Below are positions 23,301 through 38,300 of a stretch of DNA of 64,000 nt, piece by piece; position 1 is the stretch's first letter, and each line of letters starts with the position of its first letter. The translations under genes were made by a program, and so were the position numbers. Location: contig CM063251.1 in NCBI GenBank assembly GCA_032158295.1, positions 10,827,016 through 10,891,015 on the forward strand, written 5' to 3'. The notes beneath the pieces were generated by a model. It saw only the letters and a list, made by a program, of their open reading frames with translations. It searched no databases and was not told the origin of the DNA. This DNA is from Pycnopodia helianthoides (taxonomy: Eukaryota; Echinodermata; Asteroidea; Forcipulatida; Asteriidae).

Positions 23301-26300
23301 GCAGTAATTTGGTATATGTCTAAGCTCTGGGGTGTATCGCGTTGCTGAGTTACTCCCGTTTGAAATTAGCCAATATAAATTTTTTTGTTGAAAACGAATT
23401 ACAAGTAAATTGATGTTTAAAATTACCATTTCGCTCTACATATAAGCAAAAGGACACAAATTAGACTAAAGTCTTATCACAAAATTGTTGTTTTCGTTGC
23501 TTTATTGACTAAAATTGAGTGTTCTGAAAGTTTACCATGCAAATATAGATCTTAAACAAGTTTGTGTTGATACTTTCCACATTGAAACGTCCATTAAACA
23601 ATAATGCATCTTGGGCGACATTAGACTCATTTTCACAGAGCGGGTCACATATGACAAAAACAAAGATTTTTGAGTTTAGTAGCTAACCTATAACAAGAGA
23701 GTGGCGGAGTTCTTTGATTTCTGTCTTACCCAGAGTGCTCAATCTGATCAAGGTAAGCAGTGACCTTCTTCTGTTTCTTAACCGGTTTACTTTGACAGGT
23801 ACACAATAACACGCACAACTCTTATGCAACATACAGCGGTGAGCTTTTCTGTGTGTGTTGGCAGTAATCATGTCAACAGGCCACGTGTGGTGAGACACTG
23901 TAGCGGATTGCATGTACACTAGCCTTTTGTCAAGGCCATCGTGGCTTGGACAGCTTTGTAAACAGTGGTGCAACTGGAACGAGAGACCACGCGTGCAAGC
24001 CGAGTGGCGAAGCCATGAGGGCCTTTTTCAACTTGTTTGCGGTTTTTGTAATGAATTATTCATGAAGTATGAAACGTGCGTTATGCACTTCTGATTGGTT
24101 TGGACTTTTGCTACCGTTTCGGGTAGCAAAAGTCGAGATTATAAAGAAACACATAAGAAACCGCAAACAAGTTGGAAAGGGTCCTCGTGGCTTGTCACTC
24201 GCGTGCGTGGTCTCCCATTTCAGTCGCTTGGGATCGCAGCTCCAATACACGAAGGCCTTGACAAAACGCTACATGTACGCAGGCAACTGTTTCATGGAGT
24301 CTGTGGGGCCATGGTTCAATGGCCCCAAGGAGCAAAAAAGGCACTGCAAACAATAAACGGATTAACTCTCTGCATGGAGTTGTGCCTAAAGCCTATGGAC
24401 CCCCTTGCATAGGCCGCCATCACTGAGGTCAAACAGAGGAAACGTGCAAGCGTGTACGCGCCACGCACAATTCTCAGCCATTGATAGGTCTTCCTCTGAC
24501 CTCAGTGAGGGCGTCGTTTGAGCTTGTGACGTCATATGCAAGGGGTTTATTTTGAAGACCCGTTTCTTTCGTGTACAAGCAAAAAACTTTGTAAAGATGG
24601 ATGATACTGCTTTGTCATGAGGCCCTTTATATCCTTCCAAGGATCTGTCTGTTCCCAAGGCCTGGATCGATGATCGACAATTTCATAACGGCTTTCCAAC
24701 GGTCTGATTGTGCTTCTATGAGAAAACGTCTTTATATGGGTGTCCAAACTAAATTTCATCCACAAAAGGCAAATTAGTAATGGGAAAAAAGTAATCACGA
24801 AAACTGGTTAAGCATTATTGACGAGAGTTTTTGAAAGGGTGTACTTACGTTTGCGGGTGAGCTCTTCTTGCAGCGTGTGTCGTTTTTTCTCCCTCTCGCC
24901 CAAGAAGGAAATCAAATTCTGCATGATGGTGTCCTCATTGGGGTCATTGACCTGAGCAAGAAAAAACCATGAGTTTCTCGTGGTGAATTTTACAGTTCCA
25001 TGTGTGCATTTGAAATCATATGTCATGACAATTGTATAACCGTCTGTTTATTTTCACAGAGGGGTTTTAAAGACATACCTCTTAACTTAAAATTTAAAGG
25101 TAGGGTCATAGATTGGTAAATACTCCAAAATTTAATGACCATAAAATCTTACTTGGTGAGAAGCACAGCAGCTGTTAATAGCATACACTATTATGAGAAA
25201 GGATTCCCTCTGAAGTAATAACAGTTTGAATCTGAGAAACGAATCTCGCATGAATTGTTTCTCATAATTGGTTGGTTTCACACAGGGTTGGTGTCCGTTT
25301 GCAAATGCTGCTGCCAGAGATGCGGTTGGTACCTGCTGTTACCTCGCTAAACGTGCATACATACAACCTTCTTGTGAAAATATCCTGGGAATTTTTTTTT
25401 TCAACAAGTGGGCACTGTATTCACCTGAAACTTTCACTTGTGACTTTTGTTGTATCTTTCTTTACAATTTCACCAATAATTCAGCATTGCGTTGACAGAA
25501 ACCAATTTATGACCCTACCTTTAAAGGTCCTGTACACTATTGGTAAGATCGAAAAACACAATGTTCACAGATTCACACATAACTTACATGATTTAAAGTA
25601 AGTAATGGTAGAAAGGGTTCCTTAAAATAGTTTCTGCCGAAAATGCTATCGTTTCTGAGAAACGAGTAAAACAACAGTAATTATCGCGCGCGATAATTTG
25701 AAAAAACAGAAAACACATAAGATCTCTTTTCACTATTTTCTCGTGACCTCGATGACCAATTGAACTCAAACTTTCACAGGTTTGTTTGTTCATGCATATG
25801 TTTAATCACACAAAATGTGGACACTGATTTTGAGCTGTTACCAAAAGTGTACAATACCTTTAAGTACAGTTTAATACTAAATTTGTTTTCTTCTTTTTGT
25901 TTATTTTGTAATATTATCATTTTTTGTGTTAGTTTTCAGTCAGTTTTTTAATTTCATTTTAAAGAGGGGATGTCCTACCTCTAAGCAGGGGAAAGCTGGG
26001 CCAAGGTTGATGATGACCGGCGTGTGTAGTGGAAGGTTTTCCACGTCACCATCTTCAAGCATCTTCTTGTAGATCTGGTTAGCTGCAATGATGTGGAAAA
26101 TTCACATTTACATCCAACAGAACTCATACATCAGAGATGTTACAAAAATCAGTAAGAAATCTCTGCATCATCAACAAAGTTTTTTAATAGTGAAGACGTC
26201 AACCCTTTCAATACTGAATTGTTTGGACTTAAAAAAACGCTTGATGAACGCATTGTTTAACCACTCCAGCATGAAGCACACGTCCTTACACAGAAAACTT

Positions 26301-29300
26301 TCGCTCAAAGGCCATTTTTACATATTCAGTTATTACCTGGAAAATACTTTTTTACACTGAAATAAGCAATTAAAAAAATGCTTAGTTATTGAATTCCCTT
26401 TCATATAACCCCCAAATCACAAGATCGGCCAATAAATGGCCAAGTTCTTGGTCTTTATTTCCTCAGTACAATCTGTAAACTCAAAACACTTCTTTGTACA
26501 CAACCATGTGGTGAGCCGTAGGTGTTTGGCATTTTGGATCTTTCCACTCCAGTTTGAAGGGACTGCATAAGAGCAACCTTATTTTATTTTACCATTGCAA
26601 GCTTGGGTGTTGAGGATGAACATGGACAAAAACTACAGCCTGCTTTAAAACAAATGCCTGGTGTTCAGGCTTGAATGCCTTTTTTGTGTGTAAGCGTGTC
26701 ATGGCCGAGTTGTCTAGTTCACTGGACCCAAGCTCTGGTGTTGTGTGGGTTCGAATCCCGGTCATGACACTTGCGTCCTTGAGCAAGGCACTTAACCATA
26801 ATTGCTTTGTAAAAAGTTGAGAAGGTAGTGCATTCTGCTCTACCAGCCAGGCTCCTTGTGGATGATACCCATGCCTACATCCTTACGGACTGTGAAGGGG
26901 GTAACCCTGTTTCAGCCCCAGGAGTAGATAGCAACCTGCCACTGGTGTCAGTTGATTTGGGTAAACAGCCCACATCAGTTAAGTGTAGCCCTCACCTTGA
27001 AGTGGCTGTTCAGCCTTGTGAGTAAGGCAATATCTCATTAAAAAAATGTTTAAAAAAAAGTTTTGGGCGACAAAAGTTGCCAATGGTAAAGAAGAGGGGA
27101 TATGAGTGCAGTTGACTTAAGTTGCCTTTTGTAAGAGAAGGTTTAAAAGTAAAGCAAAATCAGGCAGAGTAAATTTTTTGGGTCATGAAACTTTGTAGAG
27201 TTTCGATGATAAAGTTATGAGAGAGTGCAAATTTATTTTACCTCTCCGTCTTCCTGGGGCCAAGCCAATGTCAAATTTGATGGCTGTTGGTCTGGCAACT
27301 TGTACCTCTTGTGTCACCTCTGCAAACCTCATTACATGCTGAGAGAGAAAAAGCATTTGGAACAATTAAGGGAACATTACAGAATTGGTAAGAAAAAAAC
27401 TTGTAAAATATACCTTTTGATCACAGATTTACATAAAACTTACAAGGTCTAATGATGATGATAGTAGAAAACATCCCTTGAAATATTTTTGTCTGAAATG
27501 CCATATTTGATGAGAAATTAATAAACTAATTTTCCGATTGGAGTTTATCGCTCAGTGAGCGTTTATTCATTTGTTGAACCTATATGATTTCATGCAAATG
27601 TGTAATCGGTTTTTCACTATTTTCTCGTGACCCAGATGGCCGATCAATCTCAAACTTCTACAGGTTTGTCAGTTTATGTATATGGTGGATTACATAAAGT
27701 GCTTACACTGCCAGCAACTGTTTTGTTAGCAAAAACCAATTCTGTAATGTTCCTTTAACACTAACTAGTGAAGGTGTTGTTTTTTTTCTTTGAAGAGAAA
27801 GCTGTTAATGAAAATTGTACAGAACTACATTTTGACAAGCACACGAATAAACAGTTGTACCAGTGTGGAGCCTGTTTTTTGCCATCGGGTGATCTTACCG
27901 TTGTTTCATCGTAGTCAGCTGACTGAGGATTGACACACACCACCATCCGTACTTTCCCCTCACCATCAAAATAATTCTTGAACAGATGGGTCACTTTGGA
28001 GTCTCGATATGGCACAATCTAAAAAAAAAGCAGAAAGACAAAATATGTAGTCAAAGTTGTAAGTATAACAACTTCTGTTTGAGTGTTTGCATAACTGTAC
28101 ATGTTGAACCACAAATGTTGGCAACATTGAACCAGACACAATTGACTGGGTCCAAATAACTGATGCAGGAATTTTTCCCGTTATCAACAAGAAAATACTG
28201 ATGATTTTTTTCCCCATCATGGAGACACAATGTGGACTTCAAGATGCCTCTTTTTAGATTAAAACATTGAAATCACAAAATGTGCAAAGCTATTATTCAT
28301 CAGCAAAATAAAATGAAACTTTCAATACTTTTGTTTCAATTGAACTAAATTTGACATCTTCAGCCATACCCTACTGCTGGAGTTAATCTGGTTCTCCCTC
28401 AGGACTTCGATGCAGGTTCGGAGGGTCATTAGGGAGGCGTTGATGTTACCCGCTTCCCTGAGTCTATCTCCCGAGTTCTGAGTTCTTCCTGTGCGCTCGC
28501 TGCCGGCTAGATCCACCAGGGCAAGCTGGCTGATGCAGATCTGATTCTTATCCTGGTATAAAGTCAAAGGGAATAAAATTGAGAGTCAAACAGAGACACT
28601 CTTTGGCAATCTCCACACTAGTCCTGAAACAGATAACATAGTGATTGGTGCAAGCAGTCTTAGTTTGAATATTGACTACATGGGGACACATCTAGGAGTT
28701 CTTAACTCAACAGTAAAAATAATAAGGTAGAGGCGTATATACAAAAGCTGCAGTCGCAATGCCAATGCTTTGACCTTTTCTTAGCATGTAGTACCTACAT
28801 GTATGTTAGGGATAAGATTTGCCAGATATGAAATTTCCTGGAAATGGCTTGCAGGCCTGGGTTCCCCTTTATTCTAGACCTGGAACCTCCCAGATGCTAC
28901 AATTCAGGAAGTTTACAGACTCTGTGCATCAACCAGAAAGACACAACGACAGGTTTGGACACAATGTTATTTATTTCTTTCTCCCTTTGATGACTGCTTT
29001 GATTGGCAGCATATTGCGCCACAGCACCTTGTAAACCATTACATTGTGCTATGTAAAGGAATAGGTCTCAAACTTCAAAAAGTAGCTCCACATATACACC
29101 TTGCAGGAAAATACTGACTGTTGAAGCGCCTTGATAGCGTCACTGAGTGACGGATATGAGCGCTATATAAGAATCCACTATTATTATTATTATTTTTATT
29201 ATTCTGTCAAGAAAATTTGAAGGCTCGATGAGATTTTGAAAAAATCCTGAGAAATTACAAGTTTTTTTAATAAGGTGTTGTGATGAGACACGCGCTAAAG

Positions 29301-32300
29301 AACAACGAACAACCAGTCACACACAATGTGAATCACATTGAATTTCTGCTGGTGCATTTCAGCTAAGCAAAACGTGTCCATCTTTGTAAAGCTCCAACCT
29401 GGGTCAAATTTTCATAGAGCTGCACGTAAGTGCAAAAAGTAGGTATTAGTGTTACGCTTACCAGAATAAGGTTACCAGCCAACATACCATGTCTTCCCAG
29501 GGCCCAATTTCATAGAGCTGCTAAGCATAAAAATTTGCTTAGCATGAAATTTCTTCATCTTCATTGATAAAAAACAGGATTACCAACCAAGTTTCCATGT
29601 GATTTTCAGGATAAGCAAACAACACCTGAATACCAGTAACCAGCAATATGCAGCACATGGAAATTTGGTTGGTAACCCTGTTTTTATCAAGGAAGACATT
29701 TCATGCTAAGCAAATTGTTGTGCTTAGCAGCTCTATGAAATTGGGCCCAGATTGGCTCAAAATATCGCTAATTTTAGGGTACTACATGTTTGCTCAGCAG
29801 AAATTTTGTTTAAGCAAAATTTTCAGCTTCAGCAGCTCTATGAAATTAGACACTGGATTGAATGAGAGTGGGAGTGGTGGGGCAATTAACCAGACCATCA
29901 CCTGTAGAACTTCTTCTCCTACTGGGTCTAATGGAGCCTGGACCAGTCTGATGTTGAAGACGCTGTGACTACGGCTGGACTCGGTGTTCAGCTGTGTGTG
30001 AGCAACCTTTCGCCTCCTTTGTCCTGTTAAAGGGTGTGTACAACATTGGTAAGATTGAAAATATGTGTTCACAGATTTGCACATAACTTACACGGTATAA
30101 AGATGGTCATGGTGGTAAACTTCCCCTTGAAATAGTTTTGCTTGAAATGCTATAGTTTTTAGGAAATGAGTAAAACTATTAGCTTTTATCACTGGTGATA
30201 TAATCCGATGTTTGAAAACAGTGAAAACATATAATGATTTTTTTTACTGTTTTCTCACGACTCCCAAGACTGATTGAGCTAAAACATTTCACAGGTTTGT
30301 TATTTTATGTATATGTTGGATCACATAAAGTGTGGATACTAGTCTTTGAAAATTACCAATGTTGTACATGTGCTTTAAGATGTAAATCAAAAACACAGTT
30401 TAGTGCTCATCATTTGGGGTAGGGAATAGGGGAAGAGAACAGACGAAACATTCAAACCAATCAAAAACAGAAATATTAATGTATGCACCCAGAAGATATT
30501 CTAACTTCTATGTCATCAATCTTAATTAAAAAATTTGTCTCTGATTATCATCTATATCTCCCTTTATACAATAAACATTAAACATACCTTAAGAGACCTT
30601 TCCATTGTTAAAGGAACATTACAGAATTGGTAAGAAAAAAAACTTGTTAAATTTTCCATTTGATCACAGATTTACATAAAACTTACACGGTCTAATGATG
30701 ATGATAGCAGAAAACATCCCATGAAATATTTCTGTCTGAAATGCCATATTTGACGAGAAATTAATAAACTTATTTTACGATTGGAGTTTATTGCTCAGTG
30801 AGCGTTTTATTCATTTGTTGAATCTATATGATTTCATGGAAATGTGTAATCGGTTTTTTACTATTTTCTTGTGACCCAGATGGCCTATTGATCTCAAACT
30901 TCTACAGGTTTGTCAGTTTATGTATATGGTGGATTACATAAAGTGCTTACACTGCCAGCAACTGTTTTGTTAGCAAAAACCAATTCTGTAATGTTCCTTT
31001 AACTGCGAGGTCAGAGTGCAATGAAATATTTTTAGGCTTGATCTTGTGATTCTCACAAACTATGAACAAAATTGAAGAACACTTTTAACAACATGCGCAC
31101 ACCGTTAAGTATAGAAGGGTTTGAGGCCTGACGTGAAATGTACCTTTTATAAAGACAGCATATGCCTCCTCTGTGTTCTTAGCTTCCACCTCGGTGCAGT
31201 TAGCCACATACATGTTATGGTTCAAGTCTTCACGAAGCGTTTTGGATTGCAGTGGTCTGTCATTACATAAAAACAAAACAAATAAAAGTCCAGGAACATC
31301 AAACAAACTGAGAGCAATAAAGTGAAAGATAACAGTTTCAGGAGAATGGGTTTGTGTGCATAATCCATTCTCAGTGGCAGGTAAATTGTGCATAGTTTGC
31401 TTTTTCAAGAAAATTTAGCATTGGCTTTTTGGGGTTTGTCATGGCCAAGTGGTCTAGTGTGCCTCATTCAAGTTCCTGTGTTTTCAAAGTATGTTTCTGT
31501 CCTGGTCATGGCACTGTGTCCATGAGCAAGACACTTCTAATCATGATTGCTTCGTCCTTCGGATGGAACGTTACGCCATACATGCAGGTCCTGTGTGTTG
31601 TGTAATGCACATAAAAGAACCAGTGCACTTATTGTTAAGAGAAGGGGTTTGCCATGATGTTTTCTGGAATGGTTTGATGCACATTGTACCAAATCACTCG
31701 GCAAACCTTACAAGGTGCTATATAAATTGTTCTCATAAATGGCCATTTCCCATGAAACATGCTAATTACATTCACACATGCGTAAAGACACTGTTGGTTG
31801 GCGCCATAGAGTTGTGCACTAGGCAGACGCAAAAACGCGTGTGCGTCACCCCACCATCAGTCCCAACAAAAAAGGTGCGATGTTTCCACATAATGCCAAC
31901 CAGTAGAGTTATTGCGCGTGATGTGCAATTTAGATATTTCATGGGAAGGGTCTATTTAATTATAGCTCTGCATGCCTGAATTAAAAAAATTGCGCTTTTG
32001 AAGCACCTGTTGTAAAGAGCTGCGTATAGCCATGCCCTTGATTTCAGGCCTGGAATTATATAGAGGTAACAGAGGTGACTGTTGCTTTGGTCGTGACAAT
32101 GCTGTCCCTTAAACTTTCCATTGATCATTGTCCCCCCCCCAAAAAACCCTCCCTTCCAGGAATGAAATTCCAGACCCACTGTTCATGTACAATACCATTA
32201 GTAGGATTTGAAACTTTACAATACCATAGCAATCTTTGTATATCATAGTTTTGATGCAATGCAAGTTTTTTAATATCAATTTCTGCCACTGACAAGCCAA

Positions 32301-35300
32301 TGCTTATATTGCATATTTGCTAAGCCAAGAGACACATTTACCCAAACAATGAGGAACAATAATCATGCATAATTTATAGTTTCAACCACAAGATGAAGAG
32401 GCAAACAACACACTGCTACAAGAAAAGTGTCAAAATAATAAGAAATGTGTACATGCTGTAGGTACACAAATAAAAAAAGCACGGCACAACAATCTTGGAC
32501 GTCCGAAGCATTTATAAACAGAATGAAGAAAACATGCATGTTAGTACTGAGAGCTGATCATACAGATTGAGACTGGGCCAAGAGAAACAAAATAAAAAGA
32601 AACCTAGCTCTTTCTGCGTTAGTTCAATGTGTTAGTACAGAATGACAACTGCAATTTTAAGAGGGATTTGTGCTTGTGTGTACATGACATACATGGCATG
32701 GAGATCATCCCGTGACCCTGGGGTCTGCCATGGCCTGTGAGAACAGAACAAAAAGGGAAAATAAAATAAGGACATGGTGAGTAGGGTTTAATGATCGCCA
32801 CACAAATGAATGAAAGGAATAATATTTTTTTTTTTAAGGGAATCAAAGACAACCAATCTTCAATATGTACAGTATATCAATGATTCAAAATTTTGGTAGA
32901 CGAATCAATTAAATGCAATCTAGTGTTGAGTTCATCATAAACAGAGAGGTCAAAAACTGAACCTGTTATTCTGTAGTTATTAAATGTACTTGAGATAAAT
33001 TTACTTTTGTGGAGATGCCTTGATCTTGCAAAAATAAACAAGGAGCACAAGTGGGCCATCTCCGATTTGGGTAGTTAGTGGAAATACTGGTCCAGAGACT
33101 CTAAACTTTTAGTGTCACTTGGGGCCATGGCACTAATTACCGTGGAATTATGCACTTACGCTCAGTATTATGGCCCATTGCTCTTGTAAGCGCAGACATT
33201 TTTGGTAAGCATCGCCATGACATTGGGCCCTGGTGTGTTCAAAACCAAGTGTTTCATTAACCATTGTCAATAGTAAATCAAATTGTTTGGAATAATTTCA
33301 TGACCCCGCTTACCACAGAATGCTGCACTTATGGCTCGTAAAATTACACGTTTTACAGGGTAAAACAAAAAATTGGCTCCATCAGGTCTGGAATTTACCA
33401 GAGGCCACAGCCTTTGTTGCCCTGATTTTGGCCTTGGTGTCCCTTCAAAAGTTTCCCCATAGACTTTTAGATTTTCCGATGGAAGTGACCTTTGAAAAAC
33501 CAAACTGGCCTTGCCCTCTCAAAGATGAAATTCCGGGCCTGCTACTTTGCGACCCGTTACAGCTTCCATTTCATAAACGATGGCTTACTGTCGGCAAAGC
33601 ACAGGGAATGCTAACTTGCAGGTGGTTTTTCAAAGCAGATGACTGACGCAACAATGCAAATCTACCGGAGTGTGCACACGCACATTTTCAAATATGTTTG
33701 GTCGCTTATGAAATACCCTTCGCCCATGCACACTTTCGCTGTTAGCGAGCACACAAATTTACTAATTGGTAAATATATATTTATGTAATTGGGCACTGGT
33801 TTTGAATTGATGAGTTTTAAAACGGCTATTTCTAAATCAAAAAACAAAGTTAGTTTCCCAACCTGACCAAAGGTAAAAAGATCACAAGTCTCTTACTGCT
33901 TGCTGCTACTTACTTCTGATTGTGGAAGTCTCCCGGCTGTTCCTCCAGCAGATCGTAGATGTAGTTGTTGTATATCTCGATGTAGGAGACAAAGACAGCA
34001 TAGTTGTTATCCTCGTCCACCGTGCCGATGCGATTGGTGTCTGGAACGCGGATGAAGTTGGCTGGATCTTCCTGTGGCGGTCTCCTGTTGGTCGAATCAA
34101 TACATATCAGTTTACAGTCGATTTAAACATACATAATTGGCCTTAATGTATGGCGGGACTACGAAGAAAATTGTCTCTTATTCATAGTGTTAGCCAGAGG
34201 GGTGTCTGGGTGTCTTTTGGACACCCTATTTTAAATTTGGACACCCTGTTTAATCTGTCATTTATCCATGTTAATGTATTGTAATTTGGACACCCAGTTT
34301 TTAAATTTCCAGCAAATTTAGACACCCTTTTACCAAATCCTGGCTAAAACCTTGCTCTCATGCCCTGGCCTTGGTTGGCCTTAGTGCCCCGAAAAATTAT
34401 TACCACATTCTGATGTTCCAACGAAAGAGCCCACGCATAAAAAAGTCACTTGCTGCTTCAGTGTTCAGCATTGAATCCCCCAAGCTAAGGATAACAAACT
34501 AAGGGTATGAACTGACTACTTGAAGATCTAAGGTGAGGTCCTCCTTTGCTAATGAAGCACTTTGGTGAGAACACTTGTGCACAGCCACAATCATGGGTAC
34601 ACTTTTGTTACAAAGACACCAAATGAACGACACATAAATATTGAGTAACTCTTAGCAGATCTTGTTTTCGACAAACTCAAGTACTTTCTACTCTTCATTC
34701 ACACACCGCTAGTTAATCAATTTACAAAAAACATTGAAATAACTGTTACATCACTGGTTTTCAAAGTGTTGTTCATAACATGGACACAACTTACATAAGG
34801 GACTATCAGTTGTATAGACCAATCCATTGGGGATGTCCTACACCAGTGCTATCCGCCATTACTGGAGCGCAAATACCACTGGCATCTCTGACCAATGGTG
34901 TTGACTATACAAAATTCAATGGGATGCGCGCCATGCACAGGCAAGCATCAGTGTTCCAGTAATGGCTGAAAACTCCAGTACAGGACATATTAATTGAACT
35001 AAAATGGACTGGTTTACACAAAGGAACATAAATCTTGTTATGAGGGTCTTTTTCTTACAATTCTAACATCAGTATACCTCAAAGGCTTCGGTAAGGCCAT
35101 ATAAATCTACTTGCTTGTCCACAGAGAGTGCTCTGTCCGACCAATAGTTGGGATGTGATTGTACAAACAAAACAAGTCCTGAAAAATGAGTGGCTGTCCC
35201 CTTTTGCTCTTGGCCTAGAAGAAAATGTATGGGAACCTAGAGGGTTTTTGTAACAAATGTGGGCTTTGTCTTCTCAAGAAAGTTTCACAGAAGACGAAAA

Positions 35301-38300
35301 AAATCCCGAACTAAGGACAAAAATGACAAAATGTCAGACTTGCATTATATTGGCCTGCTGAGCAGTCTGCTTAATGCTTTTCAATGGTATACCTTCTTGG
35401 TGTTTTGGGAGTGCTCTTTGGTGTCGGAGGTGGAGCCAATAATTCCCGCCTTTGTCGTTCTATCATGGCGTCTGCCTCTGTCTGTACATCCATACTGTTG
35501 GATCTATCCGGCTTGAACACCTAATGGCAGAAAACTTACGCAGTTAAACTGAAAACCGAGGATAGCAGCAAACATACTTTCACATTATGGAGTTGAAAGA
35601 AATTTACATGTCTTCAATAATTATACCACCATTAAGTAGGAGACGAATTTTCACAAATATTGGCAGAAGAAAGTTGTTGTCAAAATATACAAACTCTGAG
35701 AGTTTCTTACATATTTTCTGGCCTGAAGCTCTCCTAGACTGTTGAATAGGACATCAAGACACCTGGGAAGTATCCCACCATCACCAGGTGATCCCTGCAT
35801 AGTGTAGGTCTTCCCCGACCCTGTGATGCCGTACATGAACAGCAGGGCTAGTTGAAGGATAAGAAAATAGCCAGTGCTTGATTAGACCGAACTTGGAATA
35901 AAACCCCAGCAGACAGAGGTCCAAACAGAAAGTTTCAGCTAAATAAAGTGCCTACTTGATGAGAAAACAGTAAGATTTCAAAACTCAAAGATTCGACACA
36001 CTTCGTGGATTTCTAATCAAAGGGGGCAGTTCAGATGAAATAATTTTGTAGGATGCTTACTACTATTACCATCTTTATAACAAGAAGGCTATTGGATACA
36101 AATTACACAATTACTTCTCGGGGGTCATTACCAAAGTATGACCCTACCTAGATAAGTTACCGTATAATTACCATTTTTTCCATGGAGGAGGTCATCCACG
36201 AGGGGTAAGGCCACGTGATCAAACAATGCCTTCTGGGATAAATGATCTGGGAAGACAAACTTGAAGGTATGCTGCGTCTACACATTCAGAGATAAAGAGT
36301 GGATTCAAAGTGACTTGTGGTAACTCTATGAACATGGTTAACATTATCAGGGCTAAAAATTAACACTGGACTGCAGGCCCGGGGGCCAGTGGTTCCAGCC
36401 TCGGGGCTGTAAACTCAGCGATCTTGTGTTTTGCAATTGACTAAAAGTACTTCACTGTGTACTAATAAAAAAGAAAATGAGGTTCAAATGTTAACTTAGG
36501 CCCTTTTCTTGAATCCACGGCTTCGGCTCCGGATTGGGCTTCAGGCCCAGTTTTCTTGTCTGAAACCCTGACCGCAAAGCATGCGTTAGTTAAAATAATT
36601 GAGGGAGCCGAGCTAGCCTGAGCCGATTTTGGAGCCAAAGCCGTGAATTCGAGAAAAGGGCCACAGAGTCTGGTAAAAATCTTTCAATTGTGATGAGTAT
36701 TGAAAATACCAAATGATACCATATGAAAGCAAACCAAATGAAATTCCACCCTCTCTTGATGCATGTTCAAATAAAAACAGTTTCATGATAGATGTTAAAT
36801 TGTATACAAGCCCTGCAGTCTTTTGGATTTTCCCCCTAAAATCGAGCCATCGATATAATCAAAGGTCTTGCTAAAATGTTTTGAATACAAGATACCATTG
36901 TTGATGTAGAAAAGATTTATAAATCTAATCATGTCACGATTTTTGAATCATTGTTCAAATTTGTTTCAACAAGGAATGTTGATGTATTTACAGCACCTTG
37001 TAGTAACTGAAATTAATGAGGATGAGCCCTTTGGGGCTACCTTTAGGTGGAAGAAAAAGTGCTGTAAAAACTGAGTATTATTAATATTATCATTATTACA
37101 CGTATGATTTAGATCTGACTATTCATAAACACTTACTTCTTTGTAGTTTCCATTCTTCACTGCAATGGAATTCTGATTTAAAAAAACAGAAAGAGTTGCA
37201 TAGATTAATGAAAATGTGCTTTAACCCTCTTGCTGTCTGACCATTCAATACCATTCACTGTGGTTTTGAATGATAGATAAACTATGCCAGCCTGCAATAT
37301 GATACCATGAGGGTATGCATGTACATGTACACAGGACACAGTTAGTTCTGTGCACAGTTGTGCCACCGTACACAACCTTGGCAGTCAAATGGTTTCAAAT
37401 GGTTGGTCAAGTCACTGGAAAATATTGCCAAGAGCCAAGAGGGTTAAACAGCACAGCACCCATCATTGTACTCTGTTCAAATTCCTTTTCTTGTTACCCG
37501 TGCAGGACTATTTTCAGTCAAAATTTTTTTTTCTTCTTCTTTCTAGCCATTAGGCCCTAATAATTTGTTTCGTCAATGAAACTCAGTTTGGACAGCCATA
37601 GAAAGAAGTTTTTTTCATAGACATTTACAGATTTAAAATTGGCTCATATTTTGTTACGGTCCTGTTTCTGAAACACACTCGGACCGTTAGAGAAAGCTAT
37701 CTTTTTTGAATGGCCGATTATCAAACCAGGCTGGGTTGAAGATAATAAAAAGCTTCATGACAATGCAGTATAAATCAGTCTTTGCTAAATCTTGGCTGGT
37801 ATGTGAAAGGAACAGATCAAGGCATTAGGCACAAATCAAAGGGTTAATCTGTTCATTGCTGGCACGGAATCTGTGAAATATAACGAGCATGACAACCAAA
37901 TTTGATGAAATTTTTACCGATGGGTTGCGGGACGACTCTATAAAAACAAGAGGATGGATGAGAAATAAATAACTTTTGTAAAAAACGAGGTAGTACTTTC
38001 CCTATGAAATAATTCATACATATCTCATTTATTCAATCATTGGTTCAGAAGGGGGGGACAAACCAAAACTAAATCTCCCCCAAAGAGTAAGGTACATAAA
38101 TAACTGCAATTGTGAGCAACTATAATTCTTATGACAAATTAAAAATAAATAAAAATAACAGTTCATAATTCGCCACTGTCGTCATTACGTCATCCTTAGC
38201 AACTGGTTCACGATGCCTGGTACACACAAACAGCAACAAACCATGGCTGTGATCTCAATGTAGGCAGAATGTTCTTCTTTCCACAATTCCATGAAACCCA

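Noticed and set aside
23683..24658. Several overlapping ORFs of 60-105 codons
   Set aside because: They lie in the intron between KIF23 exons 17 and 18, overlap each other on both strands and cover an inverted-repeat element.
31491..31979. 162-codon ORF on the plus strand
   Set aside because: Its first half is the tRNA-derived SINE at 31437-31745, so the open frame is accidental.
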